Positions 8,911-20,700 of a stretch of 64,000 nucleotides of DNA are shown here, in pieces. Under the pieces are notes generated by a model that was not told where the DNA came from, did not search any database, and was given only the letters and a program-made list of their open reading frames with translations. This DNA is from Tenggerimyces flavus (GTDB lineage: Bacteria; Actinomycetota; Actinomycetes; Propionibacteriales; Actinopolymorphaceae). Every line of letters begins with the position of its first letter. Within the stretch, counting starts at the first letter, position 1. The position numbers and the translations under genes were made by a program. Location: contig NZ_JAFBCM010000001.1 of NCBI RefSeq assembly GCF_016907715.1, positions 6,510,001 to 6,574,000 of the forward strand. Direction: 5' to 3'.

Positions 8911-9908
8911 CGGAGCCAGTGTTGTCCGTACGCGGGCTGTCGGTGGACTTCACGGTCCGCGGTGGGCGGAAGGCGCGCGCCGTCGACGGCGTCGACCTCG
9001 ATCTGCAGCCGGGCGAGGTGCTCGCGCTGGCGGGCGAGTCGGGCTGCGGCAAGACCACGCTGGCCCGGACGTTGCTGGGTCTGGTCAAGCCCAGCGCGGG
9101 AACGGTGTCGCACAACGGGACGCCGCTCGCGTACAACACCGGCGCCCTCAAGCGGTACCGGCGCGCGGTGCAGCTCGTGCTGCAGGACCCGACCGGCGCG
9201 CTGAACCCGCGGCACACGGTCTACGAGGCCGTGGCGGAGGGGCTGCGGATCCACGGCATGGTCGACAACGAGCGCGAACGCGTCGCGTCGGCGCTGTCGA
9301 AGTGCGGGCTGCGGCCGGCGGAGCGGTTCTTCCTCACGTACCCGCACGAGCTGTCCGGCGGTCAGCGGCAGCGGGTCGTGATCGCCGGCGCGCTGGTGCT
9401 GGAGCCGTCGGTGATCATCGCGGACGAGCCGGTGGCGTCGTTGGACGCGTCGGTACGAGGCGAGATCCTGTCCCTGCTTTTGCAGCTGCGCGACGACTTC
9501 GGCCTCGCGGCGCTGGTCGTGACGCACGACCTGGGGCTGGCGTGGTCGATCGCGGACCGGCTCGCGGTGATGTACCTCGGCCGGATCGTCGAGTCAGGCC
9601 CGGTGGAGCAAGTACTGACGGCGCCGTCGCACCCGTACACGCGGGCGCTGGTGTCGGTGCTGCCGGACTCCCCGATCGCCGCGCCGGTCGTGCTGGCCGG
9701 GGAGCCGCCGGACGTGACCCAGATCCCCGGCGGCTGCCGCTTCCATCCGCGCTGCCAGGAGCTGGCGTCCGGTCCCGCCGCGGCGGCCGGGGTCGACGGG
9801 CTCTGCCGCGGCACGGCGTTGCCCGTCCTGTCCCCCGACCCGGCGACGCACTCGGTGGCCTGCCACCTGCACGCCGCCCGCGTCGGCCAGTTCACTCAGA
9901 CGGCCTGA
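8907..9908 (+). CDS. ABC importer ATPase, DppF/OppF type
   Basis: The protein has 333 residues and is the second nucleotide-binding subunit of the importer. It has Walker A GESGCGKTT, signature LSGGQRQRV, Walker B VIIADEPVASLD and the C-terminal GCRFHPRCQ extension. The GTG at 8907 sits in a GTGA overlap with the DppD-type stop, and GGGAGGA lies 7 bases upstream. It closes the five-gene operon. Its 3' end overlaps by 13 bases the 3' end of the convergent GNAT gene, so no separate terminator fits between them. Confidence 0.93.
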   Translation: MTEPVLSVRGLSVDFTVRGGRKARAVDGVDLDLQPGEVLALAGESGCGKTTLARTLLGLVKPSAGTVSHNGTPLAYNTGALKRYRRAVQLVLQDPTGALNPRHTVYEAVAEGLRIHGMVDNERERVASALSKCGLRPAERFFLTYPHELSGGQRQRVVIAGALVLEPSVIIADEPVASLDASVRGEILSLLLQLRDDFGLAALVVTHDLGLAWSIADRLAVMYLGRIVESGPVEQVLTAPSHPYTRALVSVLPDSPIAAPVVLAGEPPDVTQIPGGCRFHPRCQELASGPAAAAGVDGLCRGTALPVLSPDPATHSVACHLHAARVGQFTQTA

Positions 9909-10858
9909 AGCCGCCAGACATCGAGGATGAGCACCTGCCGCATGCCGACGGACAGGTAGAGCCCGAGCGCCGGCGTGGGGTTGTTGGTGTCGACGTGCAG
10001 GTACGTCGCCTCGCGGCCGGCTGCGGCGTCGTCGGCGAAGGCCTGGTGCAGGAGGAACTTCGCCAAGCCCTTGCCGCGCGCTTCCTCACGGACGCCGAGG
10101 CGAGCGACGTAGCCGCAGTTCTCGTCGTCGAGGAACTGGTCGTTGTTCTCTCGCAGCGCGACCGGCTTGCCGTCGAGGTCGAGAACGGTGAGCTGGGACC
10201 AGTCGAACAGGTCGTTCTTCTCCCTGGCCTCGAGCCACTCGTCGTACGGGCGGGCGGTGAAGCCGAACTGGCCGGTGAACGAGGCGACGACGATGTCGTA
10301 CGCGGCCCGCCGTACGTCCTCGCCCTCGTCGCCTCGCCGCTGCGTCACGCCCGGCGGGAGCTCCGGCTGCGGCCGCGGCTCGGTGTGGTCGATGCGCATC
10401 CGGTGGAACGTCGTACCGAACGTGAAGCCGTACTCGTCCACCAGCGCGCGCAACGGCTCGTCCGACCGGTAGACGGTGAGGTCGACCCGCGCGTGCTTCA
10501 GCTCTCGCTCGCCGGCGATCTCGCGGGAGCGGGCGATGACCGTGTCGAGCAGCCAGCGCATCAGTCCCGGGTCGGCCGAGGCGGCCTCGACGTCGAACGC
10601 CTCGACGCCCTCGTCGGCGTAGACGCAGCCGTACCCGACCGGTTTGCCCGCCTCGTCGTGCACCAGCCACGCACCGGTGGCGACGTCCAGCCCGGGCTCG
10701 GCGAGGTTGTTGTGGATGTCCTCGATGGTCAGATCGGCGAACCCGACCGCGCCGATGTTGTACGCGGCGAACAGGTCGAAGATCGTCTGCACGTCGTCGG
10801 TCGTCGGCGGCCGCACGGTATGGCCCGCTGGTAGCGGCCTGGTAACTGCTGTGTCCAT
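9896..10858 (-). CDS. GNAT-family acetyltransferase, tandem-domain
   Basis: The 320-residue protein is probably two GNAT folds in tandem. The C-terminal half has a clear acetyl-CoA binding motif A (RLGVREEARGKGLAKFLLHQAF near residue 250) and a typical C-terminal GLYLSVGMRQV strand. The N-terminal half begins HTVRPPTTDDVQTIFDLF, also GNAT-like. Tandem GNATs include mycothiol synthase, but nothing here proves that substrate. I prefer the ATG at 10858; in-frame starts at 10867 and 10900 add only Ser/Arg-rich residues. No strong ribosome binding site precedes any of them. It is convergent with the ABC operon. Confidence 0.75.
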   Translation of the reverse strand: MDTAVTRPLPAGHTVRPPTTDDVQTIFDLFAAYNIGAVGFADLTIEDIHNNLAEPGLDVATGAWLVHDEAGKPVGYGCVYADEGVEAFDVEAASADPGLMRWLLDTVIARSREIAGERELKHARVDLTVYRSDEPLRALVDEYGFTFGTTFHRMRIDHTEPRPQPELPPGVTQRRGDEGEDVRRAAYDIVVASFTGQFGFTARPYDEWLEAREKNDLFDWSQLTVLDLDGKPVALRENNDQFLDDENCGYVARLGVREEARGKGLAKFLLHQAFADDAAAGREATYLHVDTNNPTPALGLYLSVGMRQVLILDVWRLQAV

Positions 10859-10994
10859 GCCGGCCATGGTGAAGCGCGCGAGGCGCTGTGTCGACGACAT
10901 TTGCCCGATGAGGCAGATGTCGCCGGCGGAGCGTGCACCGATGCCGCCTTACCTGGCGAATGGGTGCTCTACGCGGCGTGTACCCCAGGTAGAG

Positions 10995-11028
10995 CGGCAA
11001 ATGATCATGTAAACATGATCATTTGCCG
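10995..11028 (-). terminator. Perfect 16-bp hairpin just after the GH13 stop
   Basis: CGGCAAATGATCATGT and its exact complement are separated by AA. The hairpin starts one base past the stop codon of the GH13 gene (TAG at 11032-11030). It is AT-rich in the middle and lacks a long U-tract. Its position and perfection argue for an actinobacterial I-shaped terminator of the Nudix-GlbO-GH13 operon. Confidence 0.75.
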
Positions 11029-11029
11029 T

Positions 11030-12676
11030 CTAGCGCACGCGGAGCCAGGCGGCGGTGTCCGGGGGCAGGGTGGCGTGAGGCAGCGGGCCACTGGCGAGCA
11101 GGACCGACACGTGCTGGGGTAGTGCCACCGACGTCTCGCCCAGGTTGACCACGACGCGGACCGCGTCGCCGCGGTTGAAGGAGAGGACCGAGTCGGGCGC
11201 GTCAGTGTTCCACGAGAGCGTCTCCGGCAGCCCGGCCAGCTCCTCGCGGCGGATCCGGAGCGCGTCGCGATACAGCGACAGCATCGAGTCCGTCGCCTCG
11301 ACCTGCGCCGACGCTGTCAGCGCGGACCAGCCCGCCGGCTGGGGCAGCCACGGGGCGGCGCCGTCGCCGAATCCGAACGGCGGCGACGTACCCGACCACG
11401 GCAGGGGAACGCGGCAACCGTCGCGGCCGCGGACGGTGTTGCCCGACCGTTCCCAGATCGGATCCTGCAGCGTGTCCTCGGGCAGGTCCGTCACCTCCGG
11501 CAGCCCGAGTTCCTCGCCCTGGTAGACGTACGCGCTCCCCGGCAGCCCGAGCATCAGCAGCGCCGCCGCCCGCGCGCGGCGCGTGCCGAGCGCCACGTCC
11601 ACCGGCACGGTCTCGTAGAACGATCGATCGAGGATGCCGGGCATCGGAGGCCGGCCGAACCTGGTGACGTGCCGGTAGATGTCGTGGTTCGACATCACCC
11701 AGCTCGTCGGCGCACCCACCTCGGCGAGCGTCTCGAGGCTGTGGTCGATCGACGTCCTCAGCTGCCCGGCGTCCCAGTAACAGCGCAGGAAGTCGAAGTT
11801 GAACGCCTGGTGCAGCTCGTCCGGACGCAGGTACGCGGCCAACCGGTCCGACCCGGTGTGCACCCAGGCCTCGGCGACGAAGACACGCGGCTCCTCGTAC
11901 GAGTCGGCGACCTTGCGCCACTCGCGATAGATCTCGTGCACCTGGGGCCGGTCCCAGGCCGGGTGGTCCGCCGGCGGCGCGGAGAGCATTTCCTCCATCG
12001 ACAGCCCCAGGTCGGGCAGTGCGGCGTGCTTCATCAGCCCGTGCGCGACGTCGATCCGGAACCCGTCCACACCGCGGTCGAACCAGAAGCGCAGGATGTC
12101 CTCGAACTCCGTGCGCACCTCGTCGTTGGTCCACTTGAGGTCGGGCTGCTCAGGGGCGAACAGATGCAGGTACCACTGCTCCGGCACGCCCTCCTCGTCG
12201 AGCAGCCGCGTCCAGGCCGCGCCCCCGAAGACCGAGAACCAGTCGTTCGGCGGCAGCGCGCCGTCCGGGCCGCGGCCGTCGCGGAACCAGTACCGCTCCC
12301 GTTCCGGGTCGCCCGGACCCGCCTCGAGCGCGGCGCGGAACCACTCGTGCTCGTCGGAGGTGTGGTTCGGAACGATGTCGAGGATGACCTTCAGCCCGTG
12401 CTCGTGCGCCTCGCTGAGCAGAGCGGACGCGTTGTCGAGCGTGCCGAACTCGGGCGCGATGTCGCGGTAGTCGGCGACGTCGTACCCGCCGTCGGCCATC
12501 GGGCTCGGGTACCACGGCGTGATCCAGATCGCGTCGACGCCGAGGTCGCGGAGGTACGGCAGCCGGCTGCGAATGCCTGCGATGTCTCCGATGCCGTCGC
12601 CGTTCCCGTCGGCGAACGAGCGGATGTAGATCTGGTAGATGACGGCAGCGCGCCACCAGTTCGGGTCGTACGTCAT
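11030..12676 (-). CDS. GH13 alpha-glucosidase / oligo-1,6-glucosidase-like enzyme
   Basis: The 548-residue protein hydrolyses alpha-glucosidic bonds of short malto- or isomalto-oligosaccharides, by family. It opens with WWRAAVIYQIYIRSFADGNGDGIGD, the GH13 region typical of this subfamily. The catalytic regions are visible: DGFRIDVAHG (nucleophile Asp), FVAEAW (acid/base Glu) and VMSNHD (transition-state Asp). There is no signal peptide, so it acts in the cytoplasm. It starts 13 bases after the GlbO gene and ends at a perfect hairpin. The exact linkage preference is not readable. Its import partner could be any sugar importer of the cell. Confidence 0.92.
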   Translation of the reverse strand: MTYDPNWWRAAVIYQIYIRSFADGNGDGIGDIAGIRSRLPYLRDLGVDAIWITPWYPSPMADGGYDVADYRDIAPEFGTLDNASALLSEAHEHGLKVILDIVPNHTSDEHEWFRAALEAGPGDPERERYWFRDGRGPDGALPPNDWFSVFGGAAWTRLLDEEGVPEQWYLHLFAPEQPDLKWTNDEVRTEFEDILRFWFDRGVDGFRIDVAHGLMKHAALPDLGLSMEEMLSAPPADHPAWDRPQVHEIYREWRKVADSYEEPRVFVAEAWVHTGSDRLAAYLRPDELHQAFNFDFLRCYWDAGQLRTSIDHSLETLAEVGAPTSWVMSNHDIYRHVTRFGRPPMPGILDRSFYETVPVDVALGTRRARAAALLMLGLPGSAYVYQGEELGLPEVTDLPEDTLQDPIWERSGNTVRGRDGCRVPLPWSGTSPPFGFGDGAAPWLPQPAGWSALTASAQVEATDSMLSLYRDALRIRREELAGLPETLSWNTDAPDSVLSFNRGDAVRVVVNLGETSVALPQHVSVLLASGPLPHATLPPDTAAWLRVR

Positions 12677-12689
12677 GAGCGGGCGCTCC

Positions 12690-13115
12690 TCAGCCGAGCA
12701 GGTTCTGACGCGGGTCGTCGAGCGTGTTGACCATCGAGTTCGCCGCCATCGCGAGGTACGCCCAGAGCTCCTGCTCGTACATCGCCTCCAGCCCGAGCTC
12801 GTCGACCGCCACGCGCATGTGCCCGAGCCACCGGTCGCGGGCCGCCTCGGTGACGGCGAACGGCGCGTGCCGCATCCGCAGCCGGGGGTGGCCGCGCTCC
12901 TCGGAGTACGTCCGCGGGCCGCCCCAGTACTGCTCGAGGAACATCCGGAAGCGGACCTCCGCCGGGCCGAGATCCTCCTCGGGATACATCGCCCGCAACA
13001 CGGGATCGCCGGCTACGCCCTCGTAGAACCGGGCGACCAGCTTCCGGAACGTCTCATGCCCGCCGACGGCGTCGTAGAACGTCTCGGCTGCCTGCTGCTC
13101 ACTCATCGCGTCCAT
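12690..13115 (-). CDS. glbO: Truncated haemoglobin, GlbO (group II)
   Basis: The 141-residue protein matches actinobacterial truncated haemoglobin O closely: FYDAVGG at the start, [28 protein letters not shown] in the haem pocket region, and a C-terminal [14 protein letters not shown]. The proximal histidine is in RMRHAPF, and Tyr/Trp residues of the distal pocket are present. GlbO proteins bind oxygen and react with NO and peroxides in the cytoplasm. I use the ATG at 13115, which has GAGG about 11 bases upstream. An ATG at 13106 and a GTG at 13127 are alternatives. It lies between the Nudix and GH13 genes on the same strand. Confidence 0.93.
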   Translation of the reverse strand: MDAMSEQQAAETFYDAVGGHETFRKLVARFYEGVAGDPVLRAMYPEEDLGPAEVRFRMFLEQYWGGPRTYSEERGHPRLRMRHAPFAVTEAARDRWLGHMRVAVDELGLEAMYEQELWAYLAMAANSMVNTLDDPRQNLLG

Positions 13116-13147
13116 TGTGGCAACCACCTCGGCCGATGCCCAACCCG

Positions 13148-13654
13148 CTACCCGAGCATCGCGCGGCGGAGGGCTTCCTCGTAGATGGGAAGGTAGCCCT
13201 TCTCCGTAGCGATGGCACGGGCCTCGTCAGGCGGGAAGAACGCGCGGTCGGTACTCTCCTCGTTCTCCTCGAACGGGCAGAGCTCGAACAGCCGGCAGCG
13301 GTAGTGGACCTGGGTCGCGACGGGGTAGGACCAGCGGTAGTCGGCCGGCTTGGGGAAGAAGACCTCGAGCTCCTGGAAGCCGATCAGCTCGACGATCTCG
13401 ACGCGGGCGTACGCCTCCTCCCAGACCTCGCGCACGGCCGCCACCTCGGGCGTCTCGCCCGGGTCGATGACGCCGCCGGGCAGATCCCAACCTCGGTCGC
13501 GCAGGTGGGTCAGCAGCATGCGGTCGCCGTCGAAGACGAACCCGAACGCCGTTCCCCACACCTCCGCCGGCGGCGCCTCGTCGGCCAGATAGAGCCGGGC
13601 CTCGCCACCTTTGAGCAGAGCAACGTCCGTCTGCCTGTCGACCAGCCGCTTCAT
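13148..13654 (-). CDS. Nudix hydrolase
   Basis: The 168-residue protein contains an intact Nudix box, [22 protein letters not shown], which binds Mg2+ and cleaves nucleoside-diphosphate-linked substrates. The flanking sequence ([18 protein letters not shown] before; [28 protein letters not shown] after) is ordinary for small ADP-ribose or (d)NTP pyrophosphatases. The substrate is not predictable. It is the first gene of the minus-strand set leading to GlbO (32-base gap), and it is divergent from the GH95 gene with 92 bases between the starts. Confidence 0.9.
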   Translation of the reverse strand: MKRLVDRQTDVALLKGGEARLYLADEAPPAEVWGTAFGFVFDGDRMLLTHLRDRGWDLPGGVIDPGETPEVAAVREVWEEAYARVEIVELIGFQELEVFFPKPADYRWSYPVATQVHYRCRLFELCPFEENEESTDRAFFPPDEARAIATEKGYLPIYEEALRRAMLG

Positions 13655-13699
13655 GCGGACAGCCTCTCAGCCAGCTCTGACCGATATCGGCGTGGGCGT

Positions 13700-13715
13700 G
13701 GGGAACCGCTTTCCC
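13700..13715. promoter_or_regulatory. Candidate LacI-family operator upstream of the GH95 gene
   Basis: GGGGAACCGCTTTCCC has the central AACCGCTT, which fits the LacI-family core AAnCGnTT. Five of seven bases are symmetric on each side of the CG. It is 31 bases upstream of the GH95 start, in the divergent Nudix/GH95 gap. No adjacent LacI gene exists, so the regulator would be distal. Confidence 0.45.
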
Positions 13716-13746
13716 GGCGGATCGTATCGGATGTAGGATCCGGGCA

Positions 13747-15966
13747 ATGTGGTATGACAGGCCGGCGATCGACTGGGAGCGGGAGGCTCTCCCGATCGGC
13801 AACGGGTTCCTCGGCGCGATGATCTTCGGCGGCGTCCAGACCGATCGCATCCAGCTCAACGAGAAGTCGCTCTGGACCGGCGGACCGGGCTCGGTCGAGG
13901 ACGGCCACGCCTACACGTATGGACTCTGGGAGCAGGACCGGCCCGACGCGCTGCAGCGGATCCGCCGAGAGCTCGCCGAGCACGGGACGCTCGAGCCCGC
14001 AAGGATGGTCGAGGCGTTTGGCCAACCAGACTGGGGATTCGGCGCCTACCAACCGTTCGGCGACCTCTACCTCGACCTCGCGGACGCCGAGGAGGAAGCC
14101 GAGGGCTACCGCCGCGAGCTCGACCTGCGGAACGGCATCGCCCGAGTCACCTACAGCAACCACACCCGCGAGTACCTCGCCAGCTACCCCGCGAACGTCA
14201 TCGCCATCCACCTCGAAGCGCCAGACCTCGGCTTCACGCTCCGCTTCGAAACCCCGCACGACGCCAAGCTCACCACGCGGAACGGCAGCCTCACCATCGA
14301 CGGAACCCTCACCGACAACGGGCTCCGCTTCGCCGGCCAGCTCAAGCTAAGCACCGACGGCGACCTCCACGACCTCACCGTCAGCAACGCCACCCAGGCC
14401 ACGATCCTCTTCACCGCCGCCACGGACTACGCCGACGCGTATCCCCACTACCGCAGCGGAAAAGACCCGCGCGAAGCTGTCAGCACCACCATCGACAGCG
14501 CCAAAACGTACGCAGGGATCAAAGCACAGCACACGAACGACCACCGCACCCTCTTCGACCGCGTCACGATCGACCTGCAGGCAGACAAGAACGACGATCC
14601 CACCGACGTCCGACTCGCGCAGTACGACGGCCAAGACTGCGGCCTCGAGGAGGAGTACTTCCAGTACGGCCGCTACCTCCTCATCGCCTCCTCCCGCGAC
14701 GGCAGCCTCCCCGCCAACCTGCAAGGCGTCTGGAACGCGTCCACCACCCCACCGTGGGACGCCGACTACCACGTCAACATCAACCTGCAGATGAACTACT
14801 GGCCGGCCGAGATCACCAACCTGGCCGACACGACCGGCCCCCTTCTCGCGTACATCGACTCACTCCGCAAGTCCGGCAGCAAGGCCGCCGAGCAGATCTA
14901 CCAAGCACCGGGCTGGGTCGTCGGCAACCAGACCAACGTCTGGGGCTTCAACGGCCTCCGCAACCACCCCACCAGCTTCTGGTTCCCCGAAGCAGCCGCC
15001 TGGCTCTGCCGCCACGTCTGGGAGCACTACGAGTTCAACCAGGACCAGGACTTCCTGCGTAACAAGGCGTTCCCGATCCTCAGGGACACCGCCGAGTTCT
15101 GGCTCACGTTCCTCACCGAGAACGCCGAAGGCAAGCTCGTCGTCTCCCCCAACTACTCCCCCGAGCACGGCCTGTTCACCGCCGGCGCCTCGATGGGCCA
15201 GCAGATCGTTCGCGATCTCCTCACCAACACGCTCGCGGCGGCCGAGGTCCTCGACGAGGACGAAGCGTTCCAGACCAAAGTGCGCAGCACGCTGCAACGC
15301 CTCGAGAACGGTCTCACCATCGGCCAATGGGGTCAGCTCCAGGAATGGCCCGTCGACCTCGACGATCCGAACGACGAGCACCGCCACGTCTCCCACCTCT
15401 ACGCGCTCCACCCGGCAGCGCAGATCACGCCAAGCACAACCCCCGCCCTCGCAGAAGCGGCGAAGGTCACGCTGCGAGCAAGAGGCGACGGCGGCACGGG
15501 CTGGAGCAAGGCCTGGAAGATCAACTTCTGGGCACGCCTGCACGACGGCGACCACGCCCACAAGATGCTGTCCGAGCAGCTGCAGCACTCCACGCTCCCC
15601 AACCTGTGGGACACGCATCCGCCGTTCCAGATCGACGGCAACTTCGGCGCAACCTCCGGCATCACCGAGATGCTGCTGCAGAGCCACGACGACGGCACGA
15701 TCCACCTCCTCCCCGCGCTGCCTTCGACGTGGCAGAACGGCACTGTCCAGGGACTACGCGCCCGCGGCGACGTGACCGTCGACCTCACCTGGCGCGACGG
15801 CCGCCTCGTCGACGCCACTCTGCACACAGGGCGAGCCGGCACCTACACAGCCAGAAATGCCTTGTTCACAAGGCCGTTCACGATGAACGTCGAGTACGAG
15901 CAGAGCGAAGACGAGATCACGTTCACCACCCAAGCGGGAGGCACCTACCGATGCGCGTCGTCCTGA
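13747..15966 (+). CDS. GH95 family glycosidase, alpha-L-fucosidase/galactosidase-like
   Basis: The 739-residue enzyme spans the usual GH95 length. The N-terminal beta-domain begins [20 protein letters not shown]. The (alpha/alpha)6 barrel carries the expected conserved sites: [12 protein letters not shown] (Asn344 and Asn346), SPNYSPEHG (Glu473) and [11 protein letters not shown] (Asp630). Family members hydrolyse alpha-1,2-fucosyl or alpha-galactosyl side chains of plant polysaccharides with inversion. There is no signal peptide, implying that imported oligosaccharides are cut inside the cell. It overlaps the next gene by 16 bases, and a LacI-type operator candidate lies upstream. Confidence 0.9.
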   Translation: MWYDRPAIDWEREALPIGNGFLGAMIFGGVQTDRIQLNEKSLWTGGPGSVEDGHAYTYGLWEQDRPDALQRIRRELAEHGTLEPARMVEAFGQPDWGFGAYQPFGDLYLDLADAEEEAEGYRRELDLRNGIARVTYSNHTREYLASYPANVIAIHLEAPDLGFTLRFETPHDAKLTTRNGSLTIDGTLTDNGLRFAGQLKLSTDGDLHDLTVSNATQATILFTAATDYADAYPHYRSGKDPREAVSTTIDSAKTYAGIKAQHTNDHRTLFDRVTIDLQADKNDDPTDVRLAQYDGQDCGLEEEYFQYGRYLLIASSRDGSLPANLQGVWNASTTPPWDADYHVNINLQMNYWPAEITNLADTTGPLLAYIDSLRKSGSKAAEQIYQAPGWVVGNQTNVWGFNGLRNHPTSFWFPEAAAWLCRHVWEHYEFNQDQDFLRNKAFPILRDTAEFWLTFLTENAEGKLVVSPNYSPEHGLFTAGASMGQQIVRDLLTNTLAAAEVLDEDEAFQTKVRSTLQRLENGLTIGQWGQLQEWPVDLDDPNDEHRHVSHLYALHPAAQITPSTTPALAEAAKVTLRARGDGGTGWSKAWKINFWARLHDGDHAHKMLSEQLQHSTLPNLWDTHPPFQIDGNFGATSGITEMLLQSHDDGTIHLLPALPSTWQNGTVQGLRARGDVTVDLTWRDGRLVDATLHTGRAGTYTARNALFTRPFTMNVEYEQSEDEITFTTQAGGTYRCASS

Positions 15967-17705
15967 CCCCACCCAAGGGCCACCACATCGAAGCCTCGGT
16001 CGACCTCTCCCGCGGTCGCCTCTCCCTGGCGGTGAAGCACGGAGACACCACGCTGCTCCAGCCGTCGCGGCTCGGCGTCAGGGCCACGCACGCCGACCTC
16101 ACCACCGGCCTGCAGCTCGTGCGGCAGTCCACGCGGACGATCCGCGACGCGTACGAGACCACGACCGGCCGCCGACGAAAGCACACCTACACGGCAAGGG
16201 AAACGACGTTCCGGCTCAGCAAGGCCGACCACCGGATCGACCTCCAGATCAGGGTGTCCGCCGACGGCGTCGCCTACCGGTACGTGATCCACTGGACCGG
16301 CCCGGTCACCGTCACGGAGGAGCTCTCGGAGTACGTCGTGCCGAAAGACGCCGAGGCGATCCTGCTCCCGTACGACAACGGCAGGTACGACTACGAGACC
16401 ATCCACGAGCACACCACCGTCGGCAAGGCGACCCCGGACGTCTACGGCTACCCAGCGCTGTTCGGATCAGGCGACAGCTGGCTGCTCGTCACCGAGTCCG
16501 ACCTCGACGCGCGCTACGCCGGCTCGTTCCTCACCCTCGACGACCAGAAGTTCCAGCTCACGTTGCCGGATCCGTACGTCACCGGCCCGAGCCCGCTGGC
16601 CACCCCATGGCGCACGCTGATCGTCGGCGACCTCGCGACCGTCGTCGAGAGCGACCTCGTCACCAGCCTCGCCGCGCCGACCACGCTCGACGACACCTCG
16701 TGGATCAATCCCGGAAGAGCCGCCTGGTCGTGGTGGTCGGACGGCTCGAGCTCGCGCGACCCCGAAGCCCAGCGCGGCTTCGTCGACTACGCGAGCAAGC
16801 AGGGCTGGGAGTACGTGCTCGTCGACGCCGGCTGGAACGCGAGCTGGGTGCCCGAGCTGGTCGAGTACGCCGCGGACAAGGGCGTCGGCATCTGGCTCTG
16901 GGAACGGTGGCAGAACCTCGACTCCCCGCGCGAGCACCGCGAACGCCTCGGTCGCTGGAAGGAGTGGGGCGTCGTCGGTGTCAAGATCGACTTTACGGAG
17001 TCCGACGGGCAGGACCGGATGCGCTGGTTCGACGCCGTTCTCGCCTCGTCCGCGCACTACCAGTTGATGGTGAACTTCCACGGCGGCACGATCCCGCGCG
17101 GCACCGAGCGCACCTGGCCGCACCTGATGAGCGTCGAGGCGGTCAAGGGCGCGGAGAACATCAAGCCCCGCCGCGGCAAGGAGCCGATGCCGCCGCGGCA
17201 CTACGTGACGCTCGCCTACACCCGCAACCTGCAAGGTTCGATGGACTTCACGCCCGTGACGTTCACCGCGGTACGGGAGATCAGCGCGGGACACGAGCTG
17301 GCGCTCGCGGTGCTGTACGAGTCCGGCGTCCAACACCTCGCCGACAGTGTGGCCTCGTACCAGGCGCGGCCGCTCGCGGAGGAGCTGCTGCGGGTCGTGC
17401 CGGCGGCGTGGGACGAGACCAAGCTGCTGTCCGGCGACCCGCACGAGCACGTCGTTCTCGCCCGGCGGCACGGGCAGGACTGGTTCGTCGCGGCGGGGTT
17501 CGCCGGTCGCGCCCGTACTGTGAAGGTGCCGTTGACGTTCCTCGGCGACGGCGACTGGACCGCGCGGATCTACGCGGACGCGGCGGACTACCCGCACGAC
17601 GCGCTGGCCGCCGAGACCCGCCAGGTCACCACCAGCGACACGATCGACGTGAAGATCGCCAAGAACGGCGGCTTCACCGTCCACCTCACGCCAACGACAG
17701 GCTGA
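15951..17705 (+). CDS. GH97 family glycosidase, retaining (alpha-galactosidase-like) subgroup
   Basis: The 584-residue protein has the N-terminal beta-super-sandwich of GH97, then a TIM barrel ([13 protein letters not shown]). [15 protein letters not shown] holds Asp347, in the position of the nucleophile of retaining GH97 alpha-galactosidases; inverting alpha-glucosidases lack it. The acid/base is probably Glu396 in [11 protein letters not shown] set the start at the ATG at 15951, preceded by GGGAGG with 9-base spacing, inside the 3' end of the GH95 gene. No signal peptide is visible. The 3' end overlaps the convergent GH116 gene by 20 bases. Confidence 0.9.
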   Translation: MRVVLTPPKGHHIEASVDLSRGRLSLAVKHGDTTLLQPSRLGVRATHADLTTGLQLVRQSTRTIRDAYETTTGRRRKHTYTARETTFRLSKADHRIDLQIRVSADGVAYRYVIHWTGPVTVTEELSEYVVPKDAEAILLPYDNGRYDYETIHEHTTVGKATPDVYGYPALFGSGDSWLLVTESDLDARYAGSFLTLDDQKFQLTLPDPYVTGPSPLATPWRTLIVGDLATVVESDLVTSLAAPTTLDDTSWINPGRAAWSWWSDGSSSRDPEAQRGFVDYASKQGWEYVLVDAGWNASWVPELVEYAADKGVGIWLWERWQNLDSPREHRERLGRWKEWGVVGVKIDFTESDGQDRMRWFDAVLASSAHYQLMVNFHGGTIPRGTERTWPHLMSVEAVKGAENIKPRRGKEPMPPRHYVTLAYTRNLQGSMDFTPVTFTAVREISAGHELALAVLYESGVQHLADSVASYQARPLAEELLRVVPAAWDETKLLSGDPHEHVVLARRHGQDWFVAAGFAGRARTVKVPLTFLGDGDWTARIYADAADYPHDALAAETRQVTTSDTIDVKIAKNGGFTVHLTPTTG

Positions 17706-20700
17706 CCTCCAGCGACTGGCCCGCCGACACGACCACCGGTGCGGACAGCGTCACGACGGCCCGCGTGCCTGCCGCAGCTACCGTCGCCGCGCGCGGACTC
17801 CCAGCCAGGCTTACCGAAACAGACGTCGCGGGAGCCGTGGTCTCGAACGCCAGCGTGACCAGTCGGACCTCGCCGTCCCACACGTCGACGACGCCGACCT
17901 GCTCGTTCGCCGAACGGGTCTGCCGGTACAGGCCCCAGCCGCGTGCAGCAGTGAACGCGCCCCGGAAGTCCTCCGGACCCACCCGCGGCGCGAAGCCGAG
18001 GTGTCCCTTCGGTCCGTGGTACTCGTACCCGCATGCTGCGAGGTAGGTGCCGTAGCTCATCATCGCCCGCGAGTAGTGGTCGCCGGCTTCGACCTCGTTG
18101 TACGGATTACGTTTCGACGCGTGGTATCGGTCGTACACCGACCGGGTCACCGCCAGCGCCTCCGTCACCAGACCATCGAGGAACAGGCCGGCGGCGAGCT
18201 GATACTCCTGCCCGGTCCAGACCTCGTTGAAGTAGCCGCCACTGCGTGCTTCGGTGTCGCCGCCGATCGGCCACGTACACATCATCGTGCCCGCCTCACC
18301 CGACGTGCTGTAGACGCGACCACCCGGAATCGCCGGCGACTGGCGGTCGCGTGGGCTCGGCAGATGGTTGTTCCGCACCACCGAGGCGAGCGCGATCTTC
18401 GTCTTTTCGGCGGGCTGTACGCGAGGCAGGCCGACCTGAGCGGCGAGCGTCTGGCCGAACGTCTGGTCGATGAAGCAACCCCGGTTGGTGTTCGTCGCGA
18501 GCGCTCCGACCCGCTGGATGAAGTAGCCGGCAGACGCGTTCCACAACGTGGTCGAGATGAACTGCGTGCCGGCGTTCGCGAGGTTCGTGTAGCGCTGCGC
18601 GGACGCCGTATCGCCTTGCTCGCTAGCCATCGCGGCGCCGGCGCGGAGTGCGCCGACGTACATGCCGGACAGCCAGGGAACGTCGCCGGTGAACGGCGTG
18701 TCGAGCGTGTTCCACTGCGCACCTTGCAAGATGCCGTTGCCGTCGACGTCTCGTTGGGTGACGAGGAACTCCAGCGCCATCCGCACCTTCGGCCAGACCC
18801 GCGTCAAGAACGCGTTGTCAGCGGTCATCTGATGCTCGCGATAGACACGCAGGATCGTGCCAGCCTGCCCGTCAACGAACGACGACGCGTCGTCGGCGCA
18901 TTCACCGCGGTTGCCGATCTCCCCGGTCGACCGCAGCGCGATGCCCAGGTCGACGCGCTCACGAGTGTCCCGCTCGAGATCGGGAAACAGCCGGCCCACA
19001 GCCTGGGCATAGTTCCACACATGCCCACACGTCCCGGCATACAGATACGAGCCCTCGAACGCATAGAAGCGACCGTCCTGCCAGCGATAGCACGTGTTGG
19101 TAGCGAGCGTCGACGCCGGAGCCAACGTCCGCTCGCAGAACCAGTGCGGCAACGACGAGTCCTCGTACCAGGCCTTCACCCACGCACGAGTCCCCGACTC
19201 GAGCCTGGTCGCGTTCGAGGCGACGTACTGCACCACGTCGCCGGCCGTCGCGAACCGCGTCGCGTAGTGACGACGCAGCGCGGCGACGCCGACGAGCTGG
19301 GCGAACAAGCGCCGTTCCGGCGTCGGGAAGTGCCAGCCGACCACGTACCGGAACGTCCGCGACTCCCCCGGCGCCAACGTCGCGCGAACGGTCACGGCCC
19401 CGGCCTGGCCAGGCGAGCCGCCGGGCACCTCGACCGGTCCGGCACCGGAGTCGAACCAGGAGGCGGTCGTCGACCAGTCCGCGATCGACGGACGCACAAC
19501 TGCTGATTCGTCCAACGCCGCAAGGACGAACGAGCCGCCATCAGGACGGTCGGCGACCTGCTGCTGCCGGATCGGCCGGTCGCTGAGGATGATGCGGTCG
19601 ACGTTGAGATGACCCCAGGCGCCCGTGGATCGGTCGGCGATCCTGAGCTGCGCCTGACTACCCAGCCAGGCCGTGAGGTCGAGCGACACGGCCTGCAGCG
19701 GCTCGATCTCCGAGCCCGTCGCGGACGCGACGACCTGCCCGGCGACGACGACCTCGACACCCGACTGGCCCGGGTTGCGCCCGCCGCCGATCCAGACGGT
19801 CGCGAACCTGCGCTGGATCGTGAACACCGGACTCGTCAATGTGCCGGTGTAGCTGTCCGCGTTGCCGCCGGCCCGGAAGTTGAACGAGGTGACGAAGCGG
19901 CCGCCGGAGATGTTGAGGTCGTTGATCTCGCCGAACGGGCGGCGGAACCCCTCCGGCGTCTCGGCCGGCGTCACCGGGGAGGCGCCGAACGCGGTACCGG
20001 TGACGGTCCAGCCGCTGTAGTTCGCGCGTTCCCAGTCCTCGAACACGATGTCCGGGACGTCGGTGAACAGGATGCGGTCGACGTTCAGATGCGCCCACGC
20101 TCCGGCGGCGTTGTCGACGATCTGGATTTGCGCCGCTTTCCCTTCGTACGCTGAGACGTCGAGCATGCGTGGGACCATCGGTTCGCTGTTCGTCCCGGTC
20201 GCCGTCGCGACGACCTGGCCGCCGACGAGCACGTTCACGCACTCGACGCCCGGGCGGTTGCCGCCGCCGATGCCGACCGCGACGTACTTACGCGTGATCG
20301 GGAACGACGCGCTGGTGAGCGTGCCGGTGAAGGAGTCGCCGTCGCCGCCGGCTCGGTAGTTGAACGAGCAGGCGAAGCGCGTCCCGTTGACGTTGAGGTC
20401 GCCGAAGCGGCGCAGCATGGCGGGGACCGCGAACGGCTGCACGGGCCCGTCGCCGAACGCGGTGCCGGTCTTCGTCCAGCCCACGTACGTGTCGTTCTCC
20501 CAGTCCTCGAAGACGATGTCGGCGCGGTCGCTGAACACGATGCGGTCGACGTTCACATGCCCCCACACGCCGGCGAATGTGTCGACGATGCGGATCCGCG
20601 CCCGTTTCCCCTGGTGGGCTTGGAGATCGAGAACTCTGGTGGCGAACAGCTCGCCGTCGGCACCGGTCGCCTGCGCCACGACAGCACCGTCGACGAGCAC